Position numbers and translations under genes: made by a program. Below, one piece after another: positions 12,508 to 23,741 of a stretch of DNA of 64,000 nt. Under the pieces are notes generated by a model. That model was not told where the DNA came from. It did no database searches and saw only the letters and a list, made by a program, of their open reading frames with translations. This stretch comes from Vanilla planifolia (Eukaryota > Streptophyta > Magnoliopsida > Asparagales > Orchidaceae): NCBI GenBank assembly GCA_023846275.1, contig CM043865.1, forward strand, positions 34,114,412 through 34,178,411, given 5' to 3'. Within the stretch, counting starts at the first letter, position 1; each line of letters begins with the position of its first letter.

Positions 12508-13518
12508 TCAAAATGGAAGAATTGAGCTGCTCCGAGGCCTTCCATATCTGGAGAAGAATAACACTTTCCCTATGCCAGACGTTGATCCTCCTTCAAGCTC
12601 AGCAGAAAACTTTTGCTTCACATACTCCGTAGAACAGTTCCCAAGCCGTCCACTTTCCTCCTGAACTTGGTCCTCATCAAAGCAACAATTATCTTTTTCT
12701 CTCTTTTTCGCCCCAATTACGTCTTCTCTGTCGACGCTGACAACCAAAAAATTCGAAGATGACGAATCCATTGAGCCGCATCGTTGCTCCGATTGCGATA
12801 CAATCTCCATTAAATCACCTGAAGACCTAAAAGAGTGATTCGCCACGCAATCCAAGGAGGAATCGGTAACAGTCAATGTTATCCCTTCTCTACTTCCATC
12901 TTCTTCGTCTTCTTGGGATTCCCTCGGATCGCTAATTACGGAGTTCCCCTCGGGAACTAGGACGGAATCGACTGGGTCTACAATATGTGAACGGCAAAGA
13001 GGACAGTTTACGTGCTCCCGGAGCCACTCATCGATACAAGGGACATGGAAGGCATGGCCACATACCGGGAGGAGTCGGACGAGCTCTCCGTCGCGGAACT
13101 CACTAAGACACACTGAGCAGTCGGCGACGGCCACACCTTCACTAGCCAAAAATGGTTTCACGGCGATCGAGCTGATCGTGGATTCGTCGAGGCCAATGGT
13201 GTGGACATGCCACACGTGGTATTCAGCGTTGGGATCTTCTGCCGCGGATTCCCTGCTGTCGCCGCCGTTAGGAAGGTGGTCACTGCGTCTTCGGCGAGCG
13301 AGGACTATGTAGTAGGTAAGGGAGAGGAAGAAAACAGCGACGGCAACGGTTATGGCAGCGATGACAGAGTGAGCAACGAGGCGGTGACCGGAGGATGAGG
13401 AGGAGATGCGTGAAGGAGGAGGATGACTGAGAGGAGGGAAGGCTTTGGTGTCGCAGTGCTGAACGCAGTCGGTATAGTTGATGCGGACGGAGGAGAAGAT
13501 CCAACTACGAAGGGCCAT
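12508..13518 (-). CDS. ATL-family RING-H2 E3 ubiquitin-protein ligase
   Basis: Intronless gene for 336 residues, as is usual in the ATL family of membrane-anchored E3 ligases that pass ubiquitin from an E2 to target proteins. A Cys-containing N-terminus and a Ser/Pro-rich stretch precede one membrane segment (about 48-73, followed by ARRRR, which suggests a cytosolic C-terminal side). The ATL hallmark GLD lies at 109-111. The RING-H2 ligands are C134, C137, C153, H155, H158, C161, C172 and C175, with W165 in the E2-contact position. The spacing (C-x2-C-x15-C-x-H-x2-H-x2-C-x10-C-x2-C) is canonical. An acidic, Ser-rich region follows, and the protein ends in SRYGRPRSSSILPF, like the C-terminus of the Arabidopsis ATL51-54 group, which I take as the closest subgroup from memory. 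The start at 13518 gives the usual length before the membrane segment. Target and physiological role are unknown. Confidence 0.93.
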   Translation of the reverse strand: MALRSWIFSSVRINYTDCVQHCDTKAFPPLSHPPPSRISSSSSGHRLVAHSVIAAITVAVAVFFLSLTYYIVLARRRRSDHLPNGGDSRESAAEDPNAEYHVWHVHTIGLDESTISSIAVKPFLASEGVAVADCSVCLSEFRDGELVRLLPVCGHAFHVPCIDEWLREHVNCPLCRSHIVDPVDSVLVPEGNSVISDPRESQEDEEDGSREGITLTVTDSSLDCVANHSFRSSGDLMEIVSQSEQRCGSMDSSSSNFLVVSVDREDVIGAKKREKDNCCFDEDQVQEESGRLGNCSTEYVKQKFSAELEGGSTSGIGKVLFFSRYGRPRSSSILPF

Positions 13519-15254
13519 TGGAAAGGGCCAAAGGAACGGCGAGAATGTCAGAGAAAGAGTGGCAAAGCTATGTTTTTAAGACCAGTGGGGTCAAGCACGA
13601 TGACCTCAAGGTCAACCAAGTAGTACAAATGGTTTCCTGGCATTTCAGCTGATGACGGTGCGAATAGGCGGTAGTTAACAATGACGATTCGTGAAAATAT
13701 AGTCAAATGGTATCCGTATCCGACAAATGCTTTGTTTGATTTAGAGTTTGAATTACTGTGTTTTGATTTTATTAATTTGTGTTTAGGTACAACCTTGTTT
13801 AAAATAATATTTTTCAAATACAAGCTATGAATCTTATATAAGATCTATAAAAAAAGATTTAAAAATAAATTTTTTATTTAATTAATAATTAATATTTTTT
13901 AAAAAATAAAAAATATTGTATTTTAATTATAATTTATTAAGTGTTTATATTTTAATTATATTGTATTCTTACCACAACTTTGAAACAAATTGAGCCCAAA
14001 ATTATTTTGGACATAAATCCTTTTTTAGAATAACATTCTAATAAGTAATAAAGTAACTCATATTTTTTTCCATCATTAAGTTTTTTAAAAATATATATAT
14101 TATTATTTAATAATTATGATTATTATATTTTATTTAAATTTAAATTATTATTTAATATATATAATCAATATATTTTTATATTATTTATTATTAAACTTAA
14201 AGAATTATTTTATCTTTATACTAGAGATACTATTACAATTAATACTAAAAATTATGTCAAGTATTATTATAGATGTGAATATACACAAAAAAATATCAAT
14301 GCAAAATCATTTTTGACCATTTACTTTAGGCTTAGGGTTCTCTTGTTTTAGACTAACTAGTTTTCAAAAACCTCTCCCAATAATTACTTCTTGTGAGTCC
14401 TAATTCAAATCTAAATTTTCCAACGAATCATTTAGATTTGGAGGCTTTTCTTAATGTTGGTTAACTTGGTTGTGCTCACGTTTCAGTTGTCATTTGCAAG
14501 CTTAACTTTTCTTTGAAGTACATTTTGAAATGATATTTGATCACGTTTTGAAACTTATCTTTTCAACAAAAAACATAAAAACAAAATGTAGAAAAGCAAA
14601 GAACAACTTTTCTTCTAAAATAATATAAAAGTTTAACTTAATTATTTTATTAAAAAAATTTAAAAAAAAAAACCTATTTCTTCATTTCATAATATAAATT
14701 GTTTAAAAAAATTCTAATTGATAACATTCCAGGAGGCGTCATATTAGAGCTTGACATCTCCAAATGTATTTTTTTAATTTTTAATTTTCTTTCTATTTAA
14801 GGTTATAATTATTTCTTTAGTAAACGTAATATGAAATTTTAGTAATTCAATGATTGGAGATCTTTGTTGTTCTTAAAATGACAGCAAAATCAGTTAGACG
14901 TATTGTTTTTGTCTTTTTTTCTAAAAAAAAAAACAATTTTTTGACTTTCGTATTTAGTTTTTTTTAAGAAAAATAATAAATTTACCCTTTTTATTCAGCA
15001 ATAATAATGAAAATTCTTGTGAACTAAACTTACTTTTATGTTTTAAAATTTTATTTATTTAATATAAATTTTTCATTAAATACAAATTGTTAAATGATTC
15101 CAAATTTTTATATATTATTTCATTTTATCTATATTTTAAAATTTTTTTGGCATTTTTATTAAGTTTTAATTTTTCTAAATTTCAAAGTAATTTAAAATAT
15201 TTAAAATTAAACTACATGTAATAATAAATAATTGATAAAAAAACTAATCTCCCA
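13519..15254. other. Intergenic region upstream of ATL and of the five-exon gene
   Basis: The first 200 bp (13519-13720) keep moderate G+C and should hold the ATL promoter and 5' leader, read leftwards. From 13.8 kb to 15.2 kb the sequence is very A+T-rich with short runs, and no gene is seen. The 91-codon minus frame at 13548-13823 is not supported. Confidence 0.5.
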
Positions 15255-15344
15255 ATGAGTTCAAAGCCTGAATTCAGAAGCAACCCTAATGCCCGTCGAG
15301 CCGCAATGAAAGTCCGAACACTCGTTGCTTTTTTGTTGATCTAA
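15255..15344 (+). CDS. Possible upstream ORF in the leader of the five-exon gene
   Basis: ATG at 15255 opens 29 codons ending TAA at 15342-15344, 53 bp before the ATG of the main frame. The peptide is basic at first and hydrophobic at its end (TLVAFLLI). A second in-frame ATG sits at 15306. If transcription starts upstream of 15255, this would be a leader ORF able to reduce initiation downstream. The transcript start is not known and conservation cannot be tested here, so it may be chance. Confidence 0.25.
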   Translation: MSSKPEFRSNPNARRAAMKVRTLVAFLLI

Positions 15345-15397
15345 GCCTCCTTCACCTTGCCGTATCGTCTTCTTCCTCAAAGATTCAGAATTCAGCG

Positions 15398-18300
15398 ATG
15401 CTTTCCACTACATCCGAACACGAAAATGCTTCAGGAAACAACCCGACGAAGTAAAGAATTTTGGGGAAAAACAACTTTGTTTTTTTTCATGGCTTTCATT
15501 GTTTGATTAACATTGTGTATGTGCTAATTAGATTATTTTGCAGGGTTACGACCACCGATCCGGTTCGGCTTCCTCCTCGGGATTCAACTCTTTTTCTAGC
15601 TAGTATTCCTTCCTGGTATATCAAGTTCTATTTTTAGTTTCTTCTTTATTTGTTTTTTATTTGTTTCCTAGGTTATTCTACCCATTACTTGTGTGATACA
15701 GCGCTAAGTGGGTTGTTGGCACTATACTCTGCCTGACCATACCGTTATGCAAGAAAATACTGAGCATAGAAGGTATCGGTTGCACATCCTAGGGTTTCTG
15801 GTATTGATTTTGGTGATTTTTACTATAGTTTACAAAGATTTAGTTCAGTTATAGATTGGCCTAACTTACTGATTCTGAAAGGTATTCTGGATTGAATTGG
15901 TTCTATTTTAGATGGTGTGGAGAGGGAAGCAATTGATGTGTTGGAGATGGTTAAGAAGGTAGCTGCAGTAACTGAGAAGGTTTCATCCGATCTGGTTGAA
16001 GCCCTCCCGAAGGACAGCCATCTAAAGGATTTGGCTAAACAAGTGGAAGATGATGCAGAAGTGGTACACAAGGATGCAGAGGAAGTAGAAGATTTTACTA
16101 ACAAGGTTGTATTTTCAAGTCAAAATTATTTAAGGTTCATCATATTTACTGCAGATGTGAATGTTGCTTTCTTTATTATACATCTATACATGTATATGCA
16201 TATGATTGCTATATCAATGTAGTTATAGAGGTATGCCTATTTGATGCTACTTATGTGCTTTATAATACCAAATGGTTTCTTTGTTTTGATTACAGAAGTT
16301 GAATTGGTTGTATTTGTTCATTTAATTAACAATATAATATTGCAAGGATGGAAACTTTAAAAATTTTGTTCCCATTACACTCTCTTCTCAGAACAATCAT
16401 AACTTCTTTTGCTATGTTTGAATTGAGATGGATGGGTTGCTCCATAGAAAAAACTGTCTTCCCAAAATGAAGGGCTTTTCATTCTGTATTTTTTCCCAAA
16501 CTTTTAATAATTTGATTTTACTTTTTTTGTTGCATTGCAAATAATAAGTAACCAATTGGACTTTAGTATTTATAGAATTTTGGAAGTGGTTGTAGTATGC
16601 CTTGTTAATATTGGTTTTGGCAAAGATATGCATCCTTCACTGCAAAAACCTCTCCACTCAGCTATGTGGAGTAGCTAATATGGATCCTCTTATAGCACCT
16701 TGTTTCATTAAGAATATATTTATTTCACATCAAGTATGCAAGATCCCTTTATTGGAGCAATTTTAACGCAATGTTCAACATCAAAACCCTTTGTGTTTGG
16801 ATTGTGGTTTAGTATCATTATGGTTCTTCCAAAATTTTGAGTATAAGGGGCTATCCATTTTTTGTTTCAAGTGTGGGCTGGTTGGTTAAGTCTCCTCTAG
16901 TTGCCCTTTTGGGTCTATTAGTCTACTAGGTGTTCAGGGTCAATTGGGGCATGGACTATCACATGTTCATCTAGGGCCCGCCACCACTGATGCCCAACTT
17001 GAGGTTGTTCTTCTACCTATGGCTTTTCCACTACTTGTGACCATAACTCCTTCCCTTCCTAGCTAAGCCAGTTGTTGTCCCTACCCCATCAAATGAACCC
17101 CTTAGCCCATGACAACCCTTGTTTAGCTACATCGTTAGAAAGGATCCTAGTGCGTTGGGCTTTGCCCCTCATTGGAGTATGTCTTTGGTGTTTTGAGGCT
17201 GTAGCCCTATATTGACAGTACCATAAGCCCTCCATGTTGGAGACACCTTTTGGCCTATCTTTGAACTAGATCCTTAGCACTACATAGGCTTTCTTCCCTC
17301 CAATAGAGTGCTTGATGGGGCTATTGGAGGTCATTTTAGGGCTTTGTTTGGGTATTGGGGAGTTGATGGGCCTTCGTCTTTGGTCATAATGGACTCCACT
17401 TTCACACTTGTTGTCAATCGTGCTACCTTTGAGGGAGTGAGCAATCTGATTGTGAGGGAACCCACTTCCTATGCATCCCACAAGCCATAGAAGCATGTCT
17501 TCTCTCCCCAAATAAGTTTGCTAGAGCCCTTTGGATCTTTTAGAATTGAAGTATTCTTGGGTTGGGGACCTTATGAAAATTTGGAAGCAATTTGAGCGAC
17601 AAAACCATTATCTCTAGGTCAAGGAAGTTTAAGAATTTACCTTCATCGTAGAGAACTATTGCTCCGTGCTCCTTGCATTCGTCAATTACAAATCAAATTT
17701 TGCTAAATTGGAAACTTGGTGTTAGTAATGTGTTATACTATGCTGACTCACTCTTGTTGAATTTGACTCTTATTTCACAGAGCTTCCACTAATAGGAAAT
17801 GTAATAATCATATCTCTACGCTTCAAGCTCTTGTCAGTACCTCCACTTTGGATGTTCATGCCATTCATTTTATTTTAACAAACTACCTTTAGTAGAAGTT
17901 AGGACAATCCCCCTAACCTTTGCTCCCCCTTTCCTCTCTCGCTCCATTATGCTCACCTTATAGTAGAGAAAGTGGATTCTATCTGCTCTTTAGTCTCGGA
18001 CTTCAGAATCCTCTTGGCTAATTAGATCTCTAGTGTGGATAAGATCATCGCCTCATTCATCAAGAGGTATTGGGATGTGGTTGAGAGAGATCTCATTCCA
18101 TTTGTGCAGAGTTTCTACCTCTAGTGTGTTGCCTCAGTGTTGGAGGGATACTATCGTGGTCTTCATCCCCAAGGTCGTAGGAGCCTCCCACATTGATGAG
18201 TACGCTTCAAGATTCTATCAGTACTTTCACTTCGCACACTTGTTCCATTAATTTTATTTTAATGAACTACCTTCAATAGAAGTTGGGACAATATCTCTAG

Positions 18301-21300
18301 CCTCTACTCTTTCTTTTCTCCCTCCTTTTATGCCCGTCTTATAGTGGAGCAAGTGGATTCCATCTACTCCCTAGTCTCGAGCTTAGAATCCTCTTGGCAA
18401 ATTGGATCCCTAGTGTGGATAAGATCATCGCCTCATTCATCAAGTGGTATTGGGATGTGGTTTAGAGAGATCTCATTCCAATTTTGCATAATTTCTACCT
18501 CTGGTGTGATGCCTTAGTGTTGGAGGGATATTGTCGTGTTTTTTATCCACAAGGTTGTAGGAGCCGCTCGCATTGATGAGTTATGGTTCATCAATTTGTA
18601 CATTATCACGTATAAGATTTGTTACCAAAATCCTATAAATAGAATAAAGCCTTACCTTTAGAACTTGGTGACCTATGAGCAAGGGTTGTTTATCTAGGAT
18701 AAGGGCATTTTTTATAACTGTATTCTAGCATAGGAGTTTTTCCACAAGCTAGGAACCCCTGTTTCTTCCTCTGGTGGATGTTGGGTCAGTTTGTTGTTCC
18801 TCCTGTTCACGCTTCATCACCTCGGGTTTTTCGAGCCATGCTGCGCATGGATCTCCAAGTATAGATACTTTGTCTTGGTTAATGATAGCAAGTCTAACTT
18901 GATTGTTGGGTAATGTGAACTCAAGTAAGGGTGTCCTTTGTTGCCTTATCTATTTATTCTTTGGTTTTAGCTCCTCTTCCTCCTCATCCAGCATCATTTT
19001 GCTTCAGGGGTGATTAGGGGCATCATTTAGCTCCTCTAGGTCTCACATTTTTGTCTTAGTTAAGGTCCTTAATATGATTAAGAGGTTGATGTGGGATTTT
19101 CTTCAAGGCATGAGCTTGGAGTGTGTGCGATCCATTACCTCGCTTGGGATAAGGTGTGTCAGCCTATGTGTTCGAGGATCTAGGGATCCGTCGTTTGCTT
19201 GACTAGTGTCCTCGTGGCAAAATTCTCAATGCAATTTCTTAGAAGGGATCTCTCTTTTTGTGTTGAGTGTGGCTGCCAAATGTTGTGATAGGAGTGGCTT
19301 GTTTTTCATTTGACAGTTGAAATCTTGGATCTGGCATCTCATGTTGCTTGAGGGGAACTTCGTTCAAGGGTAATGGGAAATTGGGAATAGTTAGTCTTAT
19401 GATTTCTACTTTGACTATTGGCTTAACCCCTTCTCCTTGCTCAGTGTCTTACCCATATTAACATGAAACTTGATTGGACGAGCATTGTTTTTGGCCTTCT
19501 TGATGATACTTTAAGTTGTCTCCTTGACCTCTTGTTTGTGTTTTTCACCTTACCTTGTGGACTTGTTTATGCACTTGGCCTAGCTCCCTTATCCATCTCT
19601 TAATTCTCTCTATTGGAGGTTGACAAACTCTATTCATTCCCCATCTTCAGTTCTTTATGTAGCCCATTTTGAGTCTTAGTCTATAGCCAGGGGGGTTGGT
19701 TCTAAAAGATCTAGACCGAACCAATGTGTGTTGCATTATTGTAGAGAATTTGTAATGACTTTATGTCTACTGCTCTTTGGCTTTATAGTCATAGTATTGC
19801 TTGATCTTCTTTGCCCCTGCCACAACGGTTGTTCGATGTTCTTTTTGCAATCACCTCTTGTATGTGTTTTTCTACCTTCATCGACTATTGTTATGCTCTT
19901 TTCATTTTTCATAATATTTTTTTTTGTATTTTGATTGATGCTAACCCGAATCGGATTGCGATTTTTACCTTGATGTAGGATATGGTGAAGAAACATATGA
20001 ACAACAAATAGCGTAGGATCACGTGCAATACCTACTCCTACATTTGGTAGAATTGCAACACCCATGCCATGGGGTTCGATCTATCTGCTTTGGTCATCTG
20101 TCTTATTCATTGGAGTGGCTACTCTCCATTATTTCTCCTTCCCCGACTAGAAGGATTGGAATCCCCTTAGTCTTTTGGGGTAATAATAACTCTCCTAACT
20201 CTCAATAGGATTTCATCCACCCCCTTCTTCACCTCTACACTTTGTTGCCACACAATGCCATGATTGTCGTTTATATCCTTTTCCCTCTTGTTGATTGTTA
20301 TAGTGGTGCTTGTCTTGAGGGAGACTCCGCTCCTATTACCTGTTTTTGGTGCTTGCGGCTTTTAATCATGTCTTGGTCTACCATGTGTTCCAATCGACTA
20401 ATGCTATTGCTGATTTCTTTGCCTATAGGACATCTCTGGGGAGTTTCACATAAACAAGAGTAATGCCCCTCTCAAGGATTTCATCATTGCAGTAGATGAG
20501 AATATTTAGTTTTTAATAGTTTTTTGTAATGTTTAACCCTTGGCTATTTGTTCAAAAAAAGAAGGGGATAATTTAGCAATATAAAATAAGTTATGAACCT
20601 AGTTGCTACAATAATGAAATATTTTGGACTTATTTGGTTATTTTGAAAATATAGACAAATCTATTTGTTACTTATGCAATTGGTTATTATCATTTGTTTA
20701 TGACATGTGATGCTTTACATATTCATGGTATTTCATTTCATTTATGTGACAATGGTGACCATTCGATGTTATAAAATTTTAGACATTGAAAGTTGGGACT
20801 AGATTTTCAGATTAGAAATAAATTACAAGTAGATTTTGTGCTCTTTATTGGTGTGTAAAACGTCAAACCGTGGTTTCTGCAAACTTTGTTAATTGAAAAC
20901 TTTTAACACCTACCTACCTGAAACTATTTTATTGGAAAACAAACTTTAATTAGTCTTTTCCTGTGGTATGCCGAGTTTAAGTAATCAAATAATTTCAAGT
21001 CATGGTGCTGTGAGTGCTGTCGTGCCTTGGTGGTCTTGTTTGTCATTATTAACTTGTGTAAGTTGCTTCTGTAGTTAAGAAGATAAACCATTTCCATCCA
21101 GTTTCAATAACTAGAAAGTGTCTTCTTAAGTTGGTATTTAGCTAATAGTAATTCTTCATCCAACGTTTTGTACTACTTCATCACCATTGTTTTAGGAATT
21201 GACATTTTTTCAATGGAAAACAATATTTTGAAAAGTGATTTTAAACAAGGAACATCTAAATAAAGTTTGAAGTTTTCATACTCACAAAGCATTTGTATTT

Positions 21301-21450
21301 GTGACACAGGTTGATTGCATCAAGGATGAGATTGAAGTTTGGTTGGACAGAGTTGTTGATGAATGGGAATTGATCATGCCCGAGGAAGAAAGCCAAACAG
21401 AAAAGCCGAACAATCCAAGTGAAGATGCATCAAAACCTTCCATACAATGA
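15398..21450 (+). CDS. Five-exon gene for a 176-residue protein of unknown function with one membrane segment
   Basis: Exons by consistent GT-AG joins: 15398-15450, 15544-15615, 15702-15772, 15912-16105 and 21310-21450, together 531 bp ending in TGA. All four junctions keep one frame, which is strong support. The protein has a short polar N-terminus, a segment DPVRLPPRDSTLFLASIPS, a hydrophobic stretch at about 44-60 (WVVGTILCLTIPLCKKIL, one likely membrane segment), and then a long acidic, Glu/Lys/Val-rich helix (about 66-160) beginning DGVEREAIDVLEM. The last exon is rich in Trp and acidic residues, and the end is hydrophilic. Similar small helical membrane-associated proteins occur in plants, often predicted for plastids, but I cannot name one with confidence. 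Intron 4 is 5.2 kb and carries a LINE; the other introns are 85-140 bp. Confidence 0.82.
16863..16904 (+). pseudogene. LINE CCHC zinc knuckle with a stop in place of histidine
   Basis: Codons read C-F-K-C-G-L-V-G-stop-V-S-S-S-C, which is CX2CX4(H)X4C with TAA at 16887-16889 in the His position. The preceding residues (EYKGLSIF) match the typical lead-in of plant LINE zinc knuckles. Confidence 0.75.
17862..18625 (+). repeat. Tandem duplication of about 382 bp in the LINE RT region
   Basis: Two adjacent copies, about 17865-18248 and 18249-18625. Anchors: AACTACCTT at 17881 and 18265 (384 bp apart), and TAGTGTGGATAAGATCATCG at 18031 and 18411 (380 bp apart). The copies differ by many substitutions, so the duplication is old. 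It repeats RT segment 1. Confidence 0.85.
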
Positions 21451-22300
21451 ATGGGCATATAATGTTCACAAACTGTAGATTTTGTACCTAAGGATGGATT
21501 TATTTCTCATAGCAAATGTGTGCTGTGTTATATGTAAAATATGATGTTGGTGTTTGTGATGAAATTGGAACTCATACATGCAGCAATTGAAAATGCCTTG
21601 GTTTGCATTAATGAACCAAGGGTCTGTTGATTTTTAGATTACAAAATATTTGTTTATGGCAGTCTATAATTCCTTGCATGTTTGATTAAGATTTTGAGCT
21701 CGGTGTTGAATGCATCTTGTTTTGCGTTGTTGTAGCCGTGTGCATGATGCTAAGAGAGAGGAATCAAGCAAGCAGTAAGGAAAACAAGAATGGCATTGAG
21801 ATGTCAAGTGGGAGCGGATGAGCAAATCAGACCTCCAAATGGTATATTTCAATTCAGGGTAAATATCAGATTAGTTTTTTTAATTTGTTTTTATATACAA
21901 ACCGGTTTTTTACATTTTCAAAATGTTTAAATTGATTCTTATTGTTTGTTAATGAAATAACTATGTTTTTAATTGTTTATGCTCTTAAACTTTGTTTCAA
22001 AAAGGTGTATGTTTACTTTTTATTCTTTATAAAGTTGTATAAATAACTCTAAACTGTAGCCGTTTTATTAACAAATCTATTGAAATTTATTTGTGTATTT
22101 TATAAATGCGGTGCCAATTTGTTTTTATGTCCAAATTTCGCCATCATCACTTGCCTAGCTTTCCTTGTTTACCACTGCCAATGGTAAGAAGAAAAAGGAG
22201 AGAGAGAGAGAGAGTGAAAAAATTAGGAGAAGAGGTGGAAAAGAAAAAGAAAAAAGGGAAGCTCAAATTTGTTTCCCACCAACATAGATGTTTGGTAAGT
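21451..22300. other. 3' flank of the five-exon gene and a possible transposon end
   Basis: 21451-21640 is likely 3' untranslated region. At about 21855-22090 the sequence (GGGTAAATATCAG, then pyrimidine-rich, then TAACAAATCTATTGAAAT) resembles termini of non-autonomous DNA transposons common in plants; I could not find the opposite end. The 69-codon frame at 22106-22315 includes a GA-rich low-complexity run (22195-22262) and is not called as a gene. Confidence 0.35.
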
Positions 22301-22329
22301 TGCACTAAACCTTAGAAAACCTTTTCACA

Positions 22330-23741
22330 CTTTATTAATATAAATTGATTTGAAGAGGTGGTTGGTAATAGTTTTAGTACGAAGGATACAAAAATCAAGA
22401 AAAAAGAGAAATCTATAATATTATATTAAAGTAAGAATCTGACACTATTATAAGTAAATATGTTTAATATATTGATGCTTGATAATATGACCTTATATAG
22501 GAGATATTAGTTGATATATGTGTATACTATGATCTAATATTATCATACTAAAAGCAATCAAAATGTGTAGTTGCTAGTTACATAAGCTATACAGAATTCC
22601 AAAAGATATAATTATTATGCATATGTTATATTATTATTATATTTCATAGATATAATATTATATGCTATAATTTAAAAAAACAAATTATGCATTGAATAAT
22701 GTGATGCACAAGTTACATCCAATAAGTTTACTAAGCACATGAGCATGATAATATTATATTTAAGCATGTGTATCATCAATATTTTATTATTTGTATAAGA
22801 TTTGATTATATGCTAAAGATTATGCATGTGTAAAAATAATTATATGTTGATGCATGTAATCTATGATAACATTATAGATGATACGAAAATACATAAATAT
22901 ACTTGTGAGCTATACAGACTAAAGATTGAAATATCTAATGGATAATAAGCCATGTGAAAAAAAGAGTATAGTAAGAAGCAAAGTAATAAATGAGGTTTTT
23001 ACTATAATTAAATAAACTCAAGACTCAAACTAACTACTTAGGAAAAAGGAGCATCAAGATAAATACTAAAAACTTTACTTAGCTAAAAGAAAATAGCACC
23101 TATAAATAAGACCAAAAATAAAACAAATGATAATTATTGGTATGTATGTGTATACTTATTTCTTCAATGATTATCCTAAATCCATATATAGTATGCTATT
23201 GTTTAAAATTGCTATGGTAAATGTCATGGTTGTTTAGCTCTTTCTTACTTCATCTATGTAATAACACACTTACATATGATAGACCCAAATATTATATTAT
23301 TTTTCATATTATTATTGTGTTAGATTTAGTTTACTTAGCTTATGATGTTGGTTTAGCCAATTTTGATATTAATATTTTAGTATACTAAGATTGCAATTTT
23401 AAGAAGAAAGAATGTAGGAATAAAATACTAATTTTATTATACTAATAGCTTAAGATCATATTTTTAGACTTGTATATTATATATATTATAATTATGTTGA
23501 TGTCTAATAAATAACTATATAGATATACAATAGATATTTGTGTGGGATATTATTACTATTTGCATAGAATTTACAAGTTATAATTTTATTAGTATTTGAT
23601 GTGATTATATATATATATATAATAGAAAAAATTCATGAAAAACTTTGTTTTTTTAAAATATGGAATTTGAAAAAATGGATATAAAAACTTTTAAGATCAA
23701 GGATTAGATTTTAAGTTTGTGATAAGTAGGAGGATGTCACA
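22330..23741 (+). mobile_element. Degenerate gypsy-type LTR (copy C)
   Basis: Parts between 22.93 and 23.42 kb align loosely with the gypsy LTR at 45.05-45.55 kb: a TTTTTACTATAATTAAATA-like string, TTTACTTAGCTA with an AAAAC tail, and a late ATTTTAGTATACTAAGA-like string. The right end is GGATGTCACA (to 23741), followed at once by AAGATCATATCAAAG, a decayed match to the initiator-Met tRNA primer-binding site (AGATGGTATCAGAG). The left boundary is uncertain. No frames survive. Confidence 0.5.

Larger units (their letters stand above)
16840..20570 (+). mobile_element. Decayed plant LINE (non-LTR retrotransposon) in intron 4
   Basis: Fragments appear in LINE order. A zinc knuckle lies at 16863-16904 (CFKCGLVG, then a TAA where His is expected, four residues, and Cys). 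RT segment 1 (RYWDVVERDLIPF... then RDTIVVFIPKV) lies at about 18060-18200 and again at 18440-18560. RT segment 2 (PYLQNLVTYEQGLFI, a stop, then FFHKLGTP) lies at about 18650-18760. An RNase H-like end (VYHVFQSTNAIADF) lies at about 20378-20420. The tail reads CCCTTGGCTATTTGTTC followed by A7 at about 20535-20560, as in plant LINEs. Frameshifts and stops run throughout, so it is dead. It lies in sense with the host gene. The 5' limit and target duplication were not resolved. Confidence 0.8.
16106..21309 (+). other. Intron 4 of the five-exon gene (5.2 kb)
   Basis: Donor AACAAG|GTTGTA and acceptor GACACAG|GTTGAT; both joins leave phase 0. Apart from the LINE (about 16.84-20.57 kb) it holds A+T-rich intron sequence at both ends. 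The insertion multiplied the intron length many-fold compared with its siblings, yet the exons remain open. Confidence 0.8.

Noticed and set aside
15917..16222. 101-codon frame as a stand-alone gene
   Set aside because: Only its first part is exon 4; the rest reads past a good GT donor at 16106 into intron sequence.
19736..20065. 109-codon minus frame in intron 4
   Set aside because: Antisense to the LINE 3' part; RNase H-like remnants lie on the plus strand.
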